6,730 bases of DNA from Chloroflexi bacterium RBG_16_48_8. GTDB taxonomy: Bacteria; Chloroflexota; Anaerolineae; Anaerolineales; E44-bin32. The notes under the pieces were generated by a model that did not search any database, had not been told where the DNA came from, and saw nothing but the letters and a program-made list of their open reading frames with translations. Made by a program: the position numbers and the translations under genes. Of the stretch, positions 1-5,324 are shown in pieces. Within the stretch, counting starts at the first letter, position 1. Every line of letters begins with the position of its first letter. The stretch lies in NCBI GenBank assembly GCA_001795115.1, contig MGNI01000161.1, positions 5,910 to 12,639 on the forward strand, read 5' to 3'.

Positions 1-270
1 ATTGGACATCAAGTTGCAGAGGAGTTTGGTTGGGGAGATTTTCTTAACCTAATTTATCTCGGTCATACAACAGGTATTGATAATTCGGTAAGACCTCTTG
101 TGGCAAAAGGCGAAACTATGGAAATTAAAACTGGAAGTTTAATAAATATCGAACCCGGTATTTTTATTCCTGGTGTTGGTTCTTCTTCATTAGAAAATAC
201 TTTATACGTATCCGAGGGGGGTGCAACGCCAATCAATAAATTTGGTCTTGAACTTAATATTGTTAGATAA
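1..270 (+). CDS. M24-family (Xaa-Pro peptidase/creatinase fold) metallopeptidase-like protein, C-terminal fragment
   Basis: The open frame runs from the first base to TAA at 268-270 and gives the last 89 residues; the N-terminus lies outside the window. The pita-bread fold of M24 enzymes is recognisable from GHTTGID (fragment residues 21-27), NIEPGIFIPG (49-58) and SLENTLYV (63-70). By family analogy H22, E51 and E65 are the last three of the five metal ligands; the two aspartate ligands would lie upstream. Known M24B members cleave Xaa-Pro peptides, or act as creatinases and related C-N hydrolases. Oddities: the second histidine usually found in the segment after GHG-G (G-x-D-x-H-E) is replaced here (GIDNSVRP). 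The arginine and aspartate usually flanking the last glutamate (R-I-E-D-T) are also replaced (S-L-E-N-T). The substrate may therefore not be a simple prolyl peptide. The gene shares the low G+C of the ABC genes downstream. Confidence 0.85.
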   Translation: MGHQVAEEFGWGDFLNLIYLGHTTGIDNSVRPLVAKGETMEIKTGSLINIEPGIFIPGVGSSSLENTLYVSEGGATPINKFGLELNIVR

Positions 271-439
271 CGTAAAGCAAGTTGACAAATATTTGGGGTT
301 ATATTCTGCCTTTAAAGGAAGTTTGATATATGTGCTTATCCTTTGAATGAACCAATTTATGGTAATGGCCGTTAATGTAAATATTCTTACTGAGAGTATT
401 AGTTAAAGTCAGGCCACATGATTTGTGTTAGAGATCATT

Positions 440-480
440 TAAAAAGGTTTCTTAGAAGATTTTTTTGAGAAATCTTTTTA
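440..480. terminator. AT-rich hairpin, possible bidirectional terminator
   Basis: AAAAAGGTTTCT (441-452) is complementary to AGAAATCTTTTT (468-479) with one G-T wobble. T440 and A480 add one outer pair. Further weak pairs (453-457 with 463-467, two of them wobbles) close the loop to about five bases. The arms begin with an A-run and end with a T-run, the layout of a two-way intrinsic terminator. The GC content of the stem is low and the site is 170 bases past the M24 stop, so termination is plausible but not strong. Confidence 0.35.
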
Positions 481-509
481 GTTCATTCTTCACGCAATTA
501 GTGTTATCC

Positions 510-529
510 ATATCAGTGATATTAATCAC
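510..529. promoter_or_regulatory. Two overlapping small dyads upstream of the ABC importer, possible operator
   Basis: ATATCA-G-TGATAT (510-522) and GTGAT-ATTA-ATCAC (516-529) are both perfect inverted repeats and overlap by seven bases. They sit 58-77 bases before the ATPase start, a usual place for a regulator site. Short dyads are frequent in AT-rich DNA, so this is suggestive only. Confidence 0.25.
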
Positions 530-553
530 ATAACTTGAGAATCCAGCTCTTGG

Positions 554-567
554 AATTGTTCACAATT
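554..567. promoter_or_regulatory. Perfect 14-bp dyad (AATTGT-TC-ACAATT), candidate operator of the ABC importer
   Basis: The two six-base arms are exactly complementary around a TC centre. The site ends ten bases before the ATPase Shine-Dalgarno (GGAG, 578-581), where a bound repressor would block the transcript start or early leader. Its core TGTTCACA has the form TGTnnACA, as does the TGTATACA palindrome in front of the GntR/FCD gene. Operators of the GntR/FadR class are typically short dyads of this kind; which protein binds here is inference. I could not fix a convincing -10/-35 pair around it. Confidence 0.4.
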
Positions 568-586
568 ATTTAAAAATGGAGATAAG

Positions 587-1381
587 ATGCTTGAGGTTAC
601 AATAGAACATTTAACTGTAGAATACGAGTTGCTCCGTGAGAAAGAAATTCTGGTCGCACTTTGGGATTTGAATCTTCGCGTTCTTCCGGGCGAATTTTTT
701 GTCATTGTTGGACCGAGCGGCTGTGGGAAAACCACTTTCATTAATACTATTGTAGGACTTGTGAAACCGACCAATGGTCGAGTGCTAATTGGTGGAAAGC
801 CTGTAATGGGACCTGGTCCTGACCGGGCGGTAGTTTTCCAAGATTATGCTCTTATGCCGTGGCGGACGGTTGAGAGCAATATCAAATTTGGCTTAGAACT
901 TCAAGGTAGGTTAAAAGGGGCAAACAAGATAATAAAAGAGGTGATTTCTCTTGTAGGTTTAAATGGTTTTGAAGAATGTTTGCCACATGAGTTATCAGGT
1001 GGTATGCGTCAACGAGTTGGTTTAGCCCGGGCATTAGCCACTGAACCAAAAGTCTTGCTGCTAGACGAACCCTTCGGAGCACTTGATGCTATGACTCGAG
1101 AAATGATGCAATCTGAATTTGAAAAAATTCTCTTGCGTACCAGCCAGACGGTTATTTTTATTACCCATTCCATTGACGAAGCAGTTACACTAGGTGACCG
1201 AATCGCCGTTATGACAGCTGGTCCTGGGCAAGTAAAAGTAATATTGAACAACCAGATTCCTCGTCCCAGATATGAGATTGATATTCGAAATAAAAAAATC
1301 TATAACGATTTGCGAGATGAAATTTGGCAATTACTAAAAGATGAACAAGAAGCACAAATGTCCATTAGCACCTTTGAATGA
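587..1381 (+). CDS. ABC importer ATPase subunit, NitT/TauT/SsuB type
   Basis: This 264-residue cytoplasmic ATPase powers import of a small solute with the permease that follows. All nucleotide-site motifs are intact: Walker A GPSGCGKTT (42-50), Q-loop Q85 in VFQDYALMPW, signature LSGGMRQR (136-143), Walker B VLLLDEPFGALD (156-167) and the switch histidine H194 in FITHS. The stretch FQDYALMPWRTVESNI is characteristic of the nitrate/sulfonate/taurine (SsuB, TauB, NrtC/D) branch, and the length is normal for it. The ATG at 587 is supported by GGAG at 578-581 with a five-base gap. The stop is 15 bases before the permease ATG, so the two are surely co-transcribed. The family imports sulfonates, nitrate, cyanate, aromatic acids or thiamine pyrimidines; no substrate can be chosen without the binding protein. 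Confidence 0.93.
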   Translation: MLEVTIEHLTVEYELLREKEILVALWDLNLRVLPGEFFVIVGPSGCGKTTFINTIVGLVKPTNGRVLIGGKPVMGPGPDRAVVFQDYALMPWRTVESNIKFGLELQGRLKGANKIIKEVISLVGLNGFEECLPHELSGGMRQRVGLARALATEPKVLLLDEPFGALDAMTREMMQSEFEKILLRTSQTVIFITHSIDEAVTLGDRIAVMTAGPGQVKVILNNQIPRPRYEIDIRNKKIYNDLRDEIWQLLKDEQEAQMSISTFE

Positions 1382-1396
1382 AATGGAGATACACAA

Positions 1397-2248
1397 ATGT
1401 TAGAAACTAGCAGTAGCACCACCAATGCAAAGACCATATCTCGACGAAGACCTATTGAGAGAAAACTTGGGTTTGAAGGTGTATGGGCAAGATACGGAAA
1501 TATTATCTCAAACGCAATTAGCTTTTCAATTTTTTTTATTTTTTGGGAAATTATAGGTCGTTCTGGATATATTAGTAAACTAATCCTTCCTCCTTTTTCC
1601 GAGGTTGTTAGTCAGACATTGGGTATGGCACATACTGGTGAATTATGGAAGCATCTCTCGTTTAGTGCCACGAATTTTTCTGTTGGTTTTTTGATATCTG
1701 TAGTAACAGGAATACCCCTTGGATTAATGTTGGGCGCATTTAAATTATTAGATAGAATTATTGGCCCCTACATATGGGCTTTTTACTCAACTCCGCGCAT
1801 TGCATTACTGCCAATCATTACTGTAACTATCGGTTTTGGCATGGCATCTAAGGTTTTATTAATATTTATTGCTTCATTTTTCATTATTGTGATTAACACA
1901 TGGGCTGGGGTGAAAACAGTAGAAGAAAGTCTTATTAGGGCTGGAAAAGTATTTTGTGCTACTCGCATAACTATTTTTACTAAGATTGTCGTTCCATATA
2001 CACTTCCATTTATCATCGTTGGGCTACGTCTTGCAGTAACATCAGCATTGGTGATTACTTTAGTTGCCGAAATGTTAGCAAGTTCAAAGGGAATAGGATA
2101 TGTTGTGATGAGAGCTATTGATGAATTTAATTCTGCCAAATTGTGGTCAATGATTATTATTCTTGTTATTGTGTCAATGACCATAGTGTCATTATTAAGA
2201 AAATTGGAATCGCTTATAGCCCCGTGGCGTGAACAGTCGGCAGTTTAG
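1397..2248 (+). CDS. ABC importer permease subunit, NitT/TauT/SsuC type
   Basis: This 283-residue inner-membrane protein forms the pore of the importer whose ATPase lies just upstream. Hydrophobic segments are visible near residues 36-54, 91-113, 124-147, 153-170, 202-225 and 251-267, giving about six membrane spans of the BPD_transp_1 fold. The cytoplasmic coupling (EAA) loop is at about 176-200 (EESLIRAG through KIVVPYTLP) and continues into IVGLRLAVTSALV and LVAEMLASSKGIGY, typical of SsuC/TauC proteins. The first ~35 residues are polar and basic (SRRRPIERK), an N-terminal cytoplasmic tail. ATG 1397 has GGAG at 1385-1388 with eight bases between. Codon use is strongly AT-biased. No substrate-binding protein gene follows, so the importer is incomplete within this window. 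Confidence 0.92.
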   Translation: MLETSSSTTNAKTISRRRPIERKLGFEGVWARYGNIISNAISFSIFFIFWEIIGRSGYISKLILPPFSEVVSQTLGMAHTGELWKHLSFSATNFSVGFLISVVTGIPLGLMLGAFKLLDRIIGPYIWAFYSTPRIALLPIITVTIGFGMASKVLLIFIASFFIIVINTWAGVKTVEESLIRAGKVFCATRITIFTKIVVPYTLPFIIVGLRLAVTSALVITLVAEMLASSKGIGYVVMRAIDEFNSAKLWSMIIILVIVSMTIVSLLRKLESLIAPWREQSAV

Positions 2249-2314
2249 AGATTAAATTCTAATATCTATATCGAGAAACATTCAGGAATTCCCTAATTTA
2301 AATTCCTCCATAGA

Positions 2315-2343
2315 TTGACATCCAAGCCATTCGATTGTACACT
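2315..2343 (+). promoter_or_regulatory. Sigma70-like promoter of the GntR/FCD regulator gene
   Basis: A perfect -35 box TTGACA (2315-2320) is followed after exactly 17 bases by TACACT (2338-2343), which matches four of six bases of the -10 consensus including the first T, the second A and the last T. Transcription would start near 2350, leaving a leader of about 35 bases before the ATG at 2385. The promoter sits in the AT-rich linker where composition changes, with no other candidate between the permease stop and the regulator. Confidence 0.55.
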
Positions 2344-2356
2344 GGATATTGTCTCG

Positions 2357-2364
2357 TGTATACA
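2357..2364. promoter_or_regulatory. TGTATACA palindrome, candidate autoregulatory operator of the FCD regulator
   Basis: This perfect 8-bp palindrome lies just after the predicted transcription start, where repressor binding would stop transcription of the regulator gene. A second half-like copy, TGTACA (2336-2341), overlaps the -10 box. GntR regulators of the FCD branch commonly bind short palindromes of TGTnnACA form and often repress their own gene; that is family knowledge. That this protein binds this site is inference. Confidence 0.45.
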
Positions 2365-2384
2365 GAAAAATGACCGACTGACCG

Positions 2385-3098
2385 ATGTCAACTAAGAACA
2401 ACTCGACCCCCAAGATGAATGAAATCGGAATTCACTCCCTGGAACCCCTGGTTCACGAATCGCTGAAATCGAAAGTTGCCCGTGCCTTGCGTCTGGCGAT
2501 TCAATCCGGGCAGCTTAAACCAGGTCAACATCTGGTGGAAGAGGAGCTTGCCCATCAATTAGGCGTAAGTCGTGTGCCCGTGCGTGAGGCCATTCGCATT
2601 CTGGAGGCCGACGGGCTGCTCGTCACGGAGCATGGACGAGGGGCTAGTGTTTCTAATCAAAGTGAAAAGGATATCGAAGAGATTTATGGGCTACGGACAG
2701 CTCTAGAGAGTTATTGTCTATCACAAGTTATCGATCATACGCCTAAGGATGAGATCGATCAGCTTCAGATGTTGGTTGATCAGATGTTTGCGTGGCAACC
2801 GAACGATGATCGGGTGGAATTGCTGGAGATGGATCTCGCCTTTCATGAGAGACTGTGCGAATTAGCAGATAATGAGAAATTACTGCAAACTTGGCGCAGC
2901 CATATGGCACAATTGCGAATGTTACTGGTCTTGAGCGACGCATATCTCGAGGATCCAGGTGGTATCGCTAAAGGCCATCAACGCATTGTGGATGCCATCC
3001 ATGAGCAAGATATTGCCAAAGCCCATCAGGTTCTTCAACAACATTTCGAAAAATCCAAAGAACGCATCCTCCGGGAACGGAGGCAGGTGGAAGAGTAA
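2385..3098 (+). CDS. GntR-family transcription regulator with FCD ligand-binding domain
   Basis: This 237-residue DNA-binding regulator most likely controls the metabolic genes downstream. The N-terminal winged helix-turn-helix covers about residues 22-90, with the GntR hallmarks LKPGQHLVEEELAHQLGVSR and VPVREAIRILEADGLL. The all-helical FCD effector domain covers about 97-228. It carries the metal-site pattern of this class: D150-x3-H154 (EMDLAFHERL) and H198-x21-H220 (KGHQRI ... QQHFEKS), so it probably binds an organic acid through a metal ion, as characterised FCD proteins do. ATG 2385 has no clear Shine-Dalgarno. An ATG at 2370, in frame but followed at once by TGA, is excluded; a later ATG at 2415 is possible but also lacks a ribosome site. 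It is the first gene of the G+C-richer half. Confidence 0.9.
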   Translation: MSTKNNSTPKMNEIGIHSLEPLVHESLKSKVARALRLAIQSGQLKPGQHLVEEELAHQLGVSRVPVREAIRILEADGLLVTEHGRGASVSNQSEKDIEEIYGLRTALESYCLSQVIDHTPKDEIDQLQMLVDQMFAWQPNDDRVELLEMDLAFHERLCELADNEKLLQTWRSHMAQLRMLLVLSDAYLEDPGGIAKGHQRIVDAIHEQDIAKAHQVLQQHFEKSKERILRERRQVEE

Positions 3099-3237
3099 GC
3101 CCATGAAACACGCTCTCATCCTACGGCAGCTGCATAGTATGAATGGCAGCCTGATGGAAGAGCTTCAAGCGCGTGTCTACTCGGAATGGACGGATTTGGG
3201 ATCGATGTGAGATGGGTGTTTTCCACAGCGATCCAGT

Positions 3238-3270
3238 GAAGAACCCCGCAGCAAGCTGCGGGGCATCTTC
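3238..3270. repeat. Hairpin 1 of a twin pair with CAGCAAGCTG core
   Basis: CCCCGCAG (3244-3251) and CTGCGGGG (3256-3263) form a perfect 8-bp stem around the loop CAAG. GAAGA (3238-3242) and TCTTC (3266-3270) extend it by five more pairs across a small 1x2 internal loop. No T-run follows, so it is not a classic terminator. The core reappears in hairpin 2 about 80 bases downstream. Such GC-rich palindromes can be REP-type dispersed elements or structured leader RNA. Confidence 0.7.
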
Positions 3271-3273
3271 CAA

Positions 3274-3362
3274 GGAAAAAGCCATAATGGGGGCTGCCCG
3301 CCCTCAAACCCCCGCTTGCCATTCCTCCCTACAGCAAGCTGTGGGGTTTCCTGGCTTTTTCC
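3274..3362. repeat. 11-bp perfect inverted repeat enclosing hairpin 2
   Basis: GGAAAAAGCCA (3274-3284) and TGGCTTTTTCC (3352-3362) are exact reverse complements, 67 bases apart. Between them lie further pairing segments (AATGG 3286-3290 with CCATT 3319-3323, or GGGGG 3289-3293 with CCCCC 3309-3313) and hairpin 2. The whole could fold as one cruciform or long RNA structure ending 28 bases before the dehydrogenase ATG. It has no transposase and I recognise no named insertion element. Confidence 0.65.
3327..3360 (+). terminator. Hairpin 2 with broken T-rich tail, possible terminator or attenuator before the dehydrogenase
   Basis: CCCTACAG (3327-3334) pairs with CTGTGGGG (3339-3346), with one T-G wobble, around the same CAAG loop as hairpin 1. 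It is followed by TTTCCTGGCTTTTT, a U-rich but interrupted tail. It could end part of the regulator transcript or act as an attenuator 30 bases ahead of the dehydrogenase start. The interrupted T tract and the alternative pairing with hairpin 1 keep confidence moderate. Confidence 0.4.
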
Positions 3363-3390
3363 CATGAACATCAACAATGGAGCAGCTGCA

Positions 3391-4362
3391 ATGACGCAAA
3401 GGAACGAAGCAACAATCGTGGCAGTTTTAGGCGCTCGATGGAGCCTGGAGATCGAAACGGAGGAGCTATCAGAGTTTGATGTAGAACTCGTCCAGAATCT
3501 TGGCACCACAGCAGAGGATATTGTCAACACCGCCAAAGAGGCGGTGGCCATTCTCGCTGGTTCACCCCCCAAGTTCGACCGAGAAGTGTTATCACAATTG
3601 CCAGCCCTCAAGGTCATTGCCCGCTATGGGGTAGGAGTGGACAAGATCGATGTGCCCGCCGCGGCTGAACTTGGTATCCTGGTGACCAATCTTCCCGATG
3701 TTTTCACCGAAGAGGTGGCTACACATACGGTTGCACTGATCCTGGCTACGATGAGGAAGATCGTCCAAAGTCACCAGCTTGCCGTTTCCGGTCGCTGGGA
3801 AGTGGCTCCGCTAAAGCCCTTCTTCAGTACCGAGGATCAAGTCTTGGGCCTCGTGGGTTTAGGGAACATCGGGCAAGCCGTTGCCAGGAAAGCGCAAGGC
3901 TTTGGATTTAAGATGCTGGTTTACGATCCCTATCTCTCTCCAAACGCATTGGCTCAATTCGATATCGATATCGTTGGGTTGGATGAGTTATTGCTGCGCT
4001 CTGATGTCGTGGCGCTCACCGCTCCCCACACAGACGAGACCCACCACATGATCAATGCAGATGCGCTGAAAAGGATGAAGCCCTCGGCTCTTCTTGTGAA
4101 CACAAGCCGGGGAAGTCTGGTCGATGAGGCAGCTCTAGAGGAAGCTTTGGAGAAGGGCTGGATCGCAGGAGCAGGTCTGGATGTGATGGAAAACGAACCG
4201 GTTGAAGCGGGTCGACCGATCCTTAATTCAGACAAACTCACGCTAACCCCTCATACGGCTTGGTACACGGAACAGGCGATGGAAAGAATGAGACGCCAAG
4301 CCTGTCAGGAGGTGGCGAGAGTGCTGCGGGGGGAGAGACCGAAAAACCCGGTGAATCCATAG
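3391..4362 (+). CDS. D-2-hydroxyacid dehydrogenase, CtBP/phosphoglycerate-dehydrogenase-like
   Basis: This 323-residue cytosolic NAD-dependent enzyme interconverts a 2-hydroxy acid and a 2-oxo acid. The substrate-binding halves lie at about 1-105 and 290-323 (ARYGVGVDKIDVPAA at 77-91). The Rossmann domain is marked by GLVGLGNIG (153-161) and by D179 at the end of the second strand, which favours NAD over NADP. The catalytic set is complete by family analogy: R240 in VNTSRGSLVD, E269 in DVMENEP and H288 in LTPHTAWYTEQA. The HTAWY-E form is typical of CtBP-like members rather than SerA, and there is no C-terminal ACT domain, so serine synthesis is unlikely. I choose ATG 3391 because GGAG (3379-3382) precedes it by eight bases and the length then matches the family. 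The in-frame ATGs at 3316 and 3364 lack ribosome sites, and the extra residues from 3316 are translated hairpin sequence. Confidence 0.9.
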   Translation: MTQRNEATIVAVLGARWSLEIETEELSEFDVELVQNLGTTAEDIVNTAKEAVAILAGSPPKFDREVLSQLPALKVIARYGVGVDKIDVPAAAELGILVTNLPDVFTEEVATHTVALILATMRKIVQSHQLAVSGRWEVAPLKPFFSTEDQVLGLVGLGNIGQAVARKAQGFGFKMLVYDPYLSPNALAQFDIDIVGLDELLLRSDVVALTAPHTDETHHMINADALKRMKPSALLVNTSRGSLVDEAALEEALEKGWIAGAGLDVMENEPVEAGRPILNSDKLTLTPHTAWYTEQAMERMRRQACQEVARVLRGERPKNPVNP

Positions 4363-4408
4363 CTATCCCAACCTCCCATCCTTCACCAATTTAGGGAACT
4401 TTCTGCTG

Positions 4409-4436
4409 AGGGTCAGATCCCGCTCGTGGTGACCTT
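4409..4436. promoter_or_regulatory. Inverted repeat AGGGTCA / TGACCTT in the leader of the creatininase-like gene
   Basis: AGGGTCA (4409-4415) pairs with TGACCTT (4430-4436), six Watson-Crick pairs and one wobble, across 14 bases. It lies in the 113-bp gap between the dehydrogenase and the amidohydrolase and ends just before AAGGAGGG (4437-4444). It may be a regulator site or an RNA hairpin affecting translation; the match is short and no T-run follows. Confidence 0.25.
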
Positions 4437-4475
4437 AAGGAGGGTGGATGGAGGACACAGAGAAAGGAGTAAGGA

Positions 4476-5249
4476 ATGGAGCAGGAGGTTAAGCTCGTCA
4501 ATTTAACACACCCGGAAGTCGTTGAGCGTTTACAACGCAATCCGATGGTGGTGCTTCCCGCAGGGAGTGTCGAGCAGCATGGGCGCCATTTACCCTTTGG
4601 GACGGATACTTTCGCGGTGGAACTTGTGGCGGAGAAAGTGGCTCAAGGATTGGACGCCCTCCTGATCCCAGTTACGCCTCTGGGTGTGACTCCATTTCAC
4701 ATGTCCTTCACCGGTACCATCTCGCTTACACCTCAGACTTACATGACGCTCCTCTCCGAAGTCTGTGAGAGCATGATCAAACATGGGGTCAGGAATTTCG
4801 TCTTTGTTAACTGGCATGAGGGGAATAACGCTCCTATTGACTTGGTCGCAAGCAAGCTGCAGCTGGACCACCCCGTCAATTGCGTTGTTGTTCAAGCAGC
4901 CTATGTGGCCAAAGCGCTCTATGGGCAAGAAGTGGGTCTCACCCATGGCGGTTTGCTGGAAATCCTGCCTGTCCTTCTCCACAATCCTGACTTGGTGAAA
5001 CTTGAGCTTGCCACGGATCCTTCGGATCCATCGCAAGCGGGTAAGATGGACACCCTTCGGAGACAGCACGATATCTACACGATTGTGAACGATGTCCGCG
5101 AGATCTCTCCTACCGGCTGGCATGGTGTAGTGGAGGGGGCATCCGTGGAGAGGGCACAGGCCTTCCTGGAAGGTTTGAGCGACCATATCGTCGCCCGCGT
5201 CAAGGAAGCTTTCGAAGCGCTGGAGGCAGCCAGGACTTACAATCGGTAA
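4476..5249 (+). CDS. Creatininase-superfamily metal-dependent amidohydrolase
   Basis: This 257-residue cytosolic protein has the fold of creatininase, the riboflavin/F420-pathway deformylase ArfB and the mycofactocin peptidase MftE, all of which hydrolyse C-N amide bonds at a two-metal site. Visible motifs are LPAGSVEQHGRHLPFGTD (28-44; ligands E33, H35 and D44 by analogy), NWHEGNN (113-118; H114) and THGGLLEILPVL (156-167; H157, E162), the counterpart of HAG-x-x-E-T. The usual NGHGGN has become NWHEGN, which places a bulky tryptophan and an acid at the active-site edge. ATG 4476 is fixed by AAAGGAG (4463-4469) six bases upstream, the best ribosome site in the window. Its place between a dehydrogenase and a CoA ligase points to catabolism of an amide or cyclic amide; creatinine itself is not implied. 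The exact substrate is unknown. Confidence 0.88.
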   Translation: MEQEVKLVNLTHPEVVERLQRNPMVVLPAGSVEQHGRHLPFGTDTFAVELVAEKVAQGLDALLIPVTPLGVTPFHMSFTGTISLTPQTYMTLLSEVCESMIKHGVRNFVFVNWHEGNNAPIDLVASKLQLDHPVNCVVVQAAYVAKALYGQEVGLTHGGLLEILPVLLHNPDLVKLELATDPSDPSQAGKMDTLRRQHDIYTIVNDVREISPTGWHGVVEGASVERAQAFLEGLSDHIVARVKEAFEALEAARTYNR

Positions 5250-5308
5250 TACTTGAGGTTGGCAAGACCTTGAGATAAACGGCCTGTATCTTGAAGTTAC
5301 CTAATATT

Positions 5309-5314
5309 GGAGGA
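5309..5314 (+). promoter_or_regulatory. Ribosome site GGAGGA that decides the CoA-ligase beta start
   Basis: GGAGGA lies ten bases before GTG 5325. The upstream candidate TTG 5307 overlaps this ribosome site itself and so could not use it. Starting at GTG gives the N-terminus MRFLEYEGKQLLAKRG, which aligns directly with the usual SucC start (MNLHEYQ-K-L). Confidence 0.7.
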
Positions 5315-5324
5315 ACGAAAGGAC

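Larger units (their letters stand above)
271..586. other. AT-rich non-coding stretch between the M24 gene and the ABC importer
   Basis: I find no open frame longer than about 15 codons with a credible ribosome site here. The stretch holds a weak AT-rich hairpin (380-387 pairing with 393-400, one G-U), a longer terminator-like hairpin (440-480), overlapping dyads at 510-529 and a perfect dyad at 554-567. All are listed separately or mentioned here. I see no RNA gene and no remnant of a protein gene that I can name. Confidence 0.6.

Noticed and set aside
282..305. TTGACA (282-287) with TATATT (300-305) as a promoter after the M24 gene
   Set aside because: The spacer is only 12 bases, and at 17 bases the -10 position reads TCTGCC. 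No gene starts within 280 bases downstream.
2284..2307. AGGAATT / AATTCCT hairpin after the permease gene, as a terminator
   Set aside because: The 7-bp stem is weak with a ten-base loop and has no T-run after it. AT-rich DNA gives such repeats often.
3103..3210. A 35-codon open frame (MKHALILRQLHS...) right after the regulator gene
   Set aside because: It has no well-spaced ribosome site and no family resemblance, and it lies in front of the hairpin region. It may be chance or a gene remnant; I do not annotate it.
3238..3363. CRISPR array or insertion sequence
   Set aside because: There are only two copies of a palindromic core, no regular spacers and no transposase frame.
3316..3390. N-terminal extension of the dehydrogenase to ATG 3316 or 3364
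   Set aside because: Neither has a ribosome site. The extension from 3316 encodes the hairpin-2 sequence and the family N-terminus fits ATG 3391.
4448..4492. A 14-codon leader frame after AAGGAGGG (4437-4444) overlapping the start of the creatininase-like gene in another frame
   Set aside because: The spacing of three bases is too short for good initiation and the peptide is low-complexity. The main gene has its own strong ribosome site.
4590..5186. A 198-codon minus-strand open frame antisense to the creatininase-like gene
   Set aside because: It is the shadow of a conserved plus-strand gene and its translation shows no recognisable domain.
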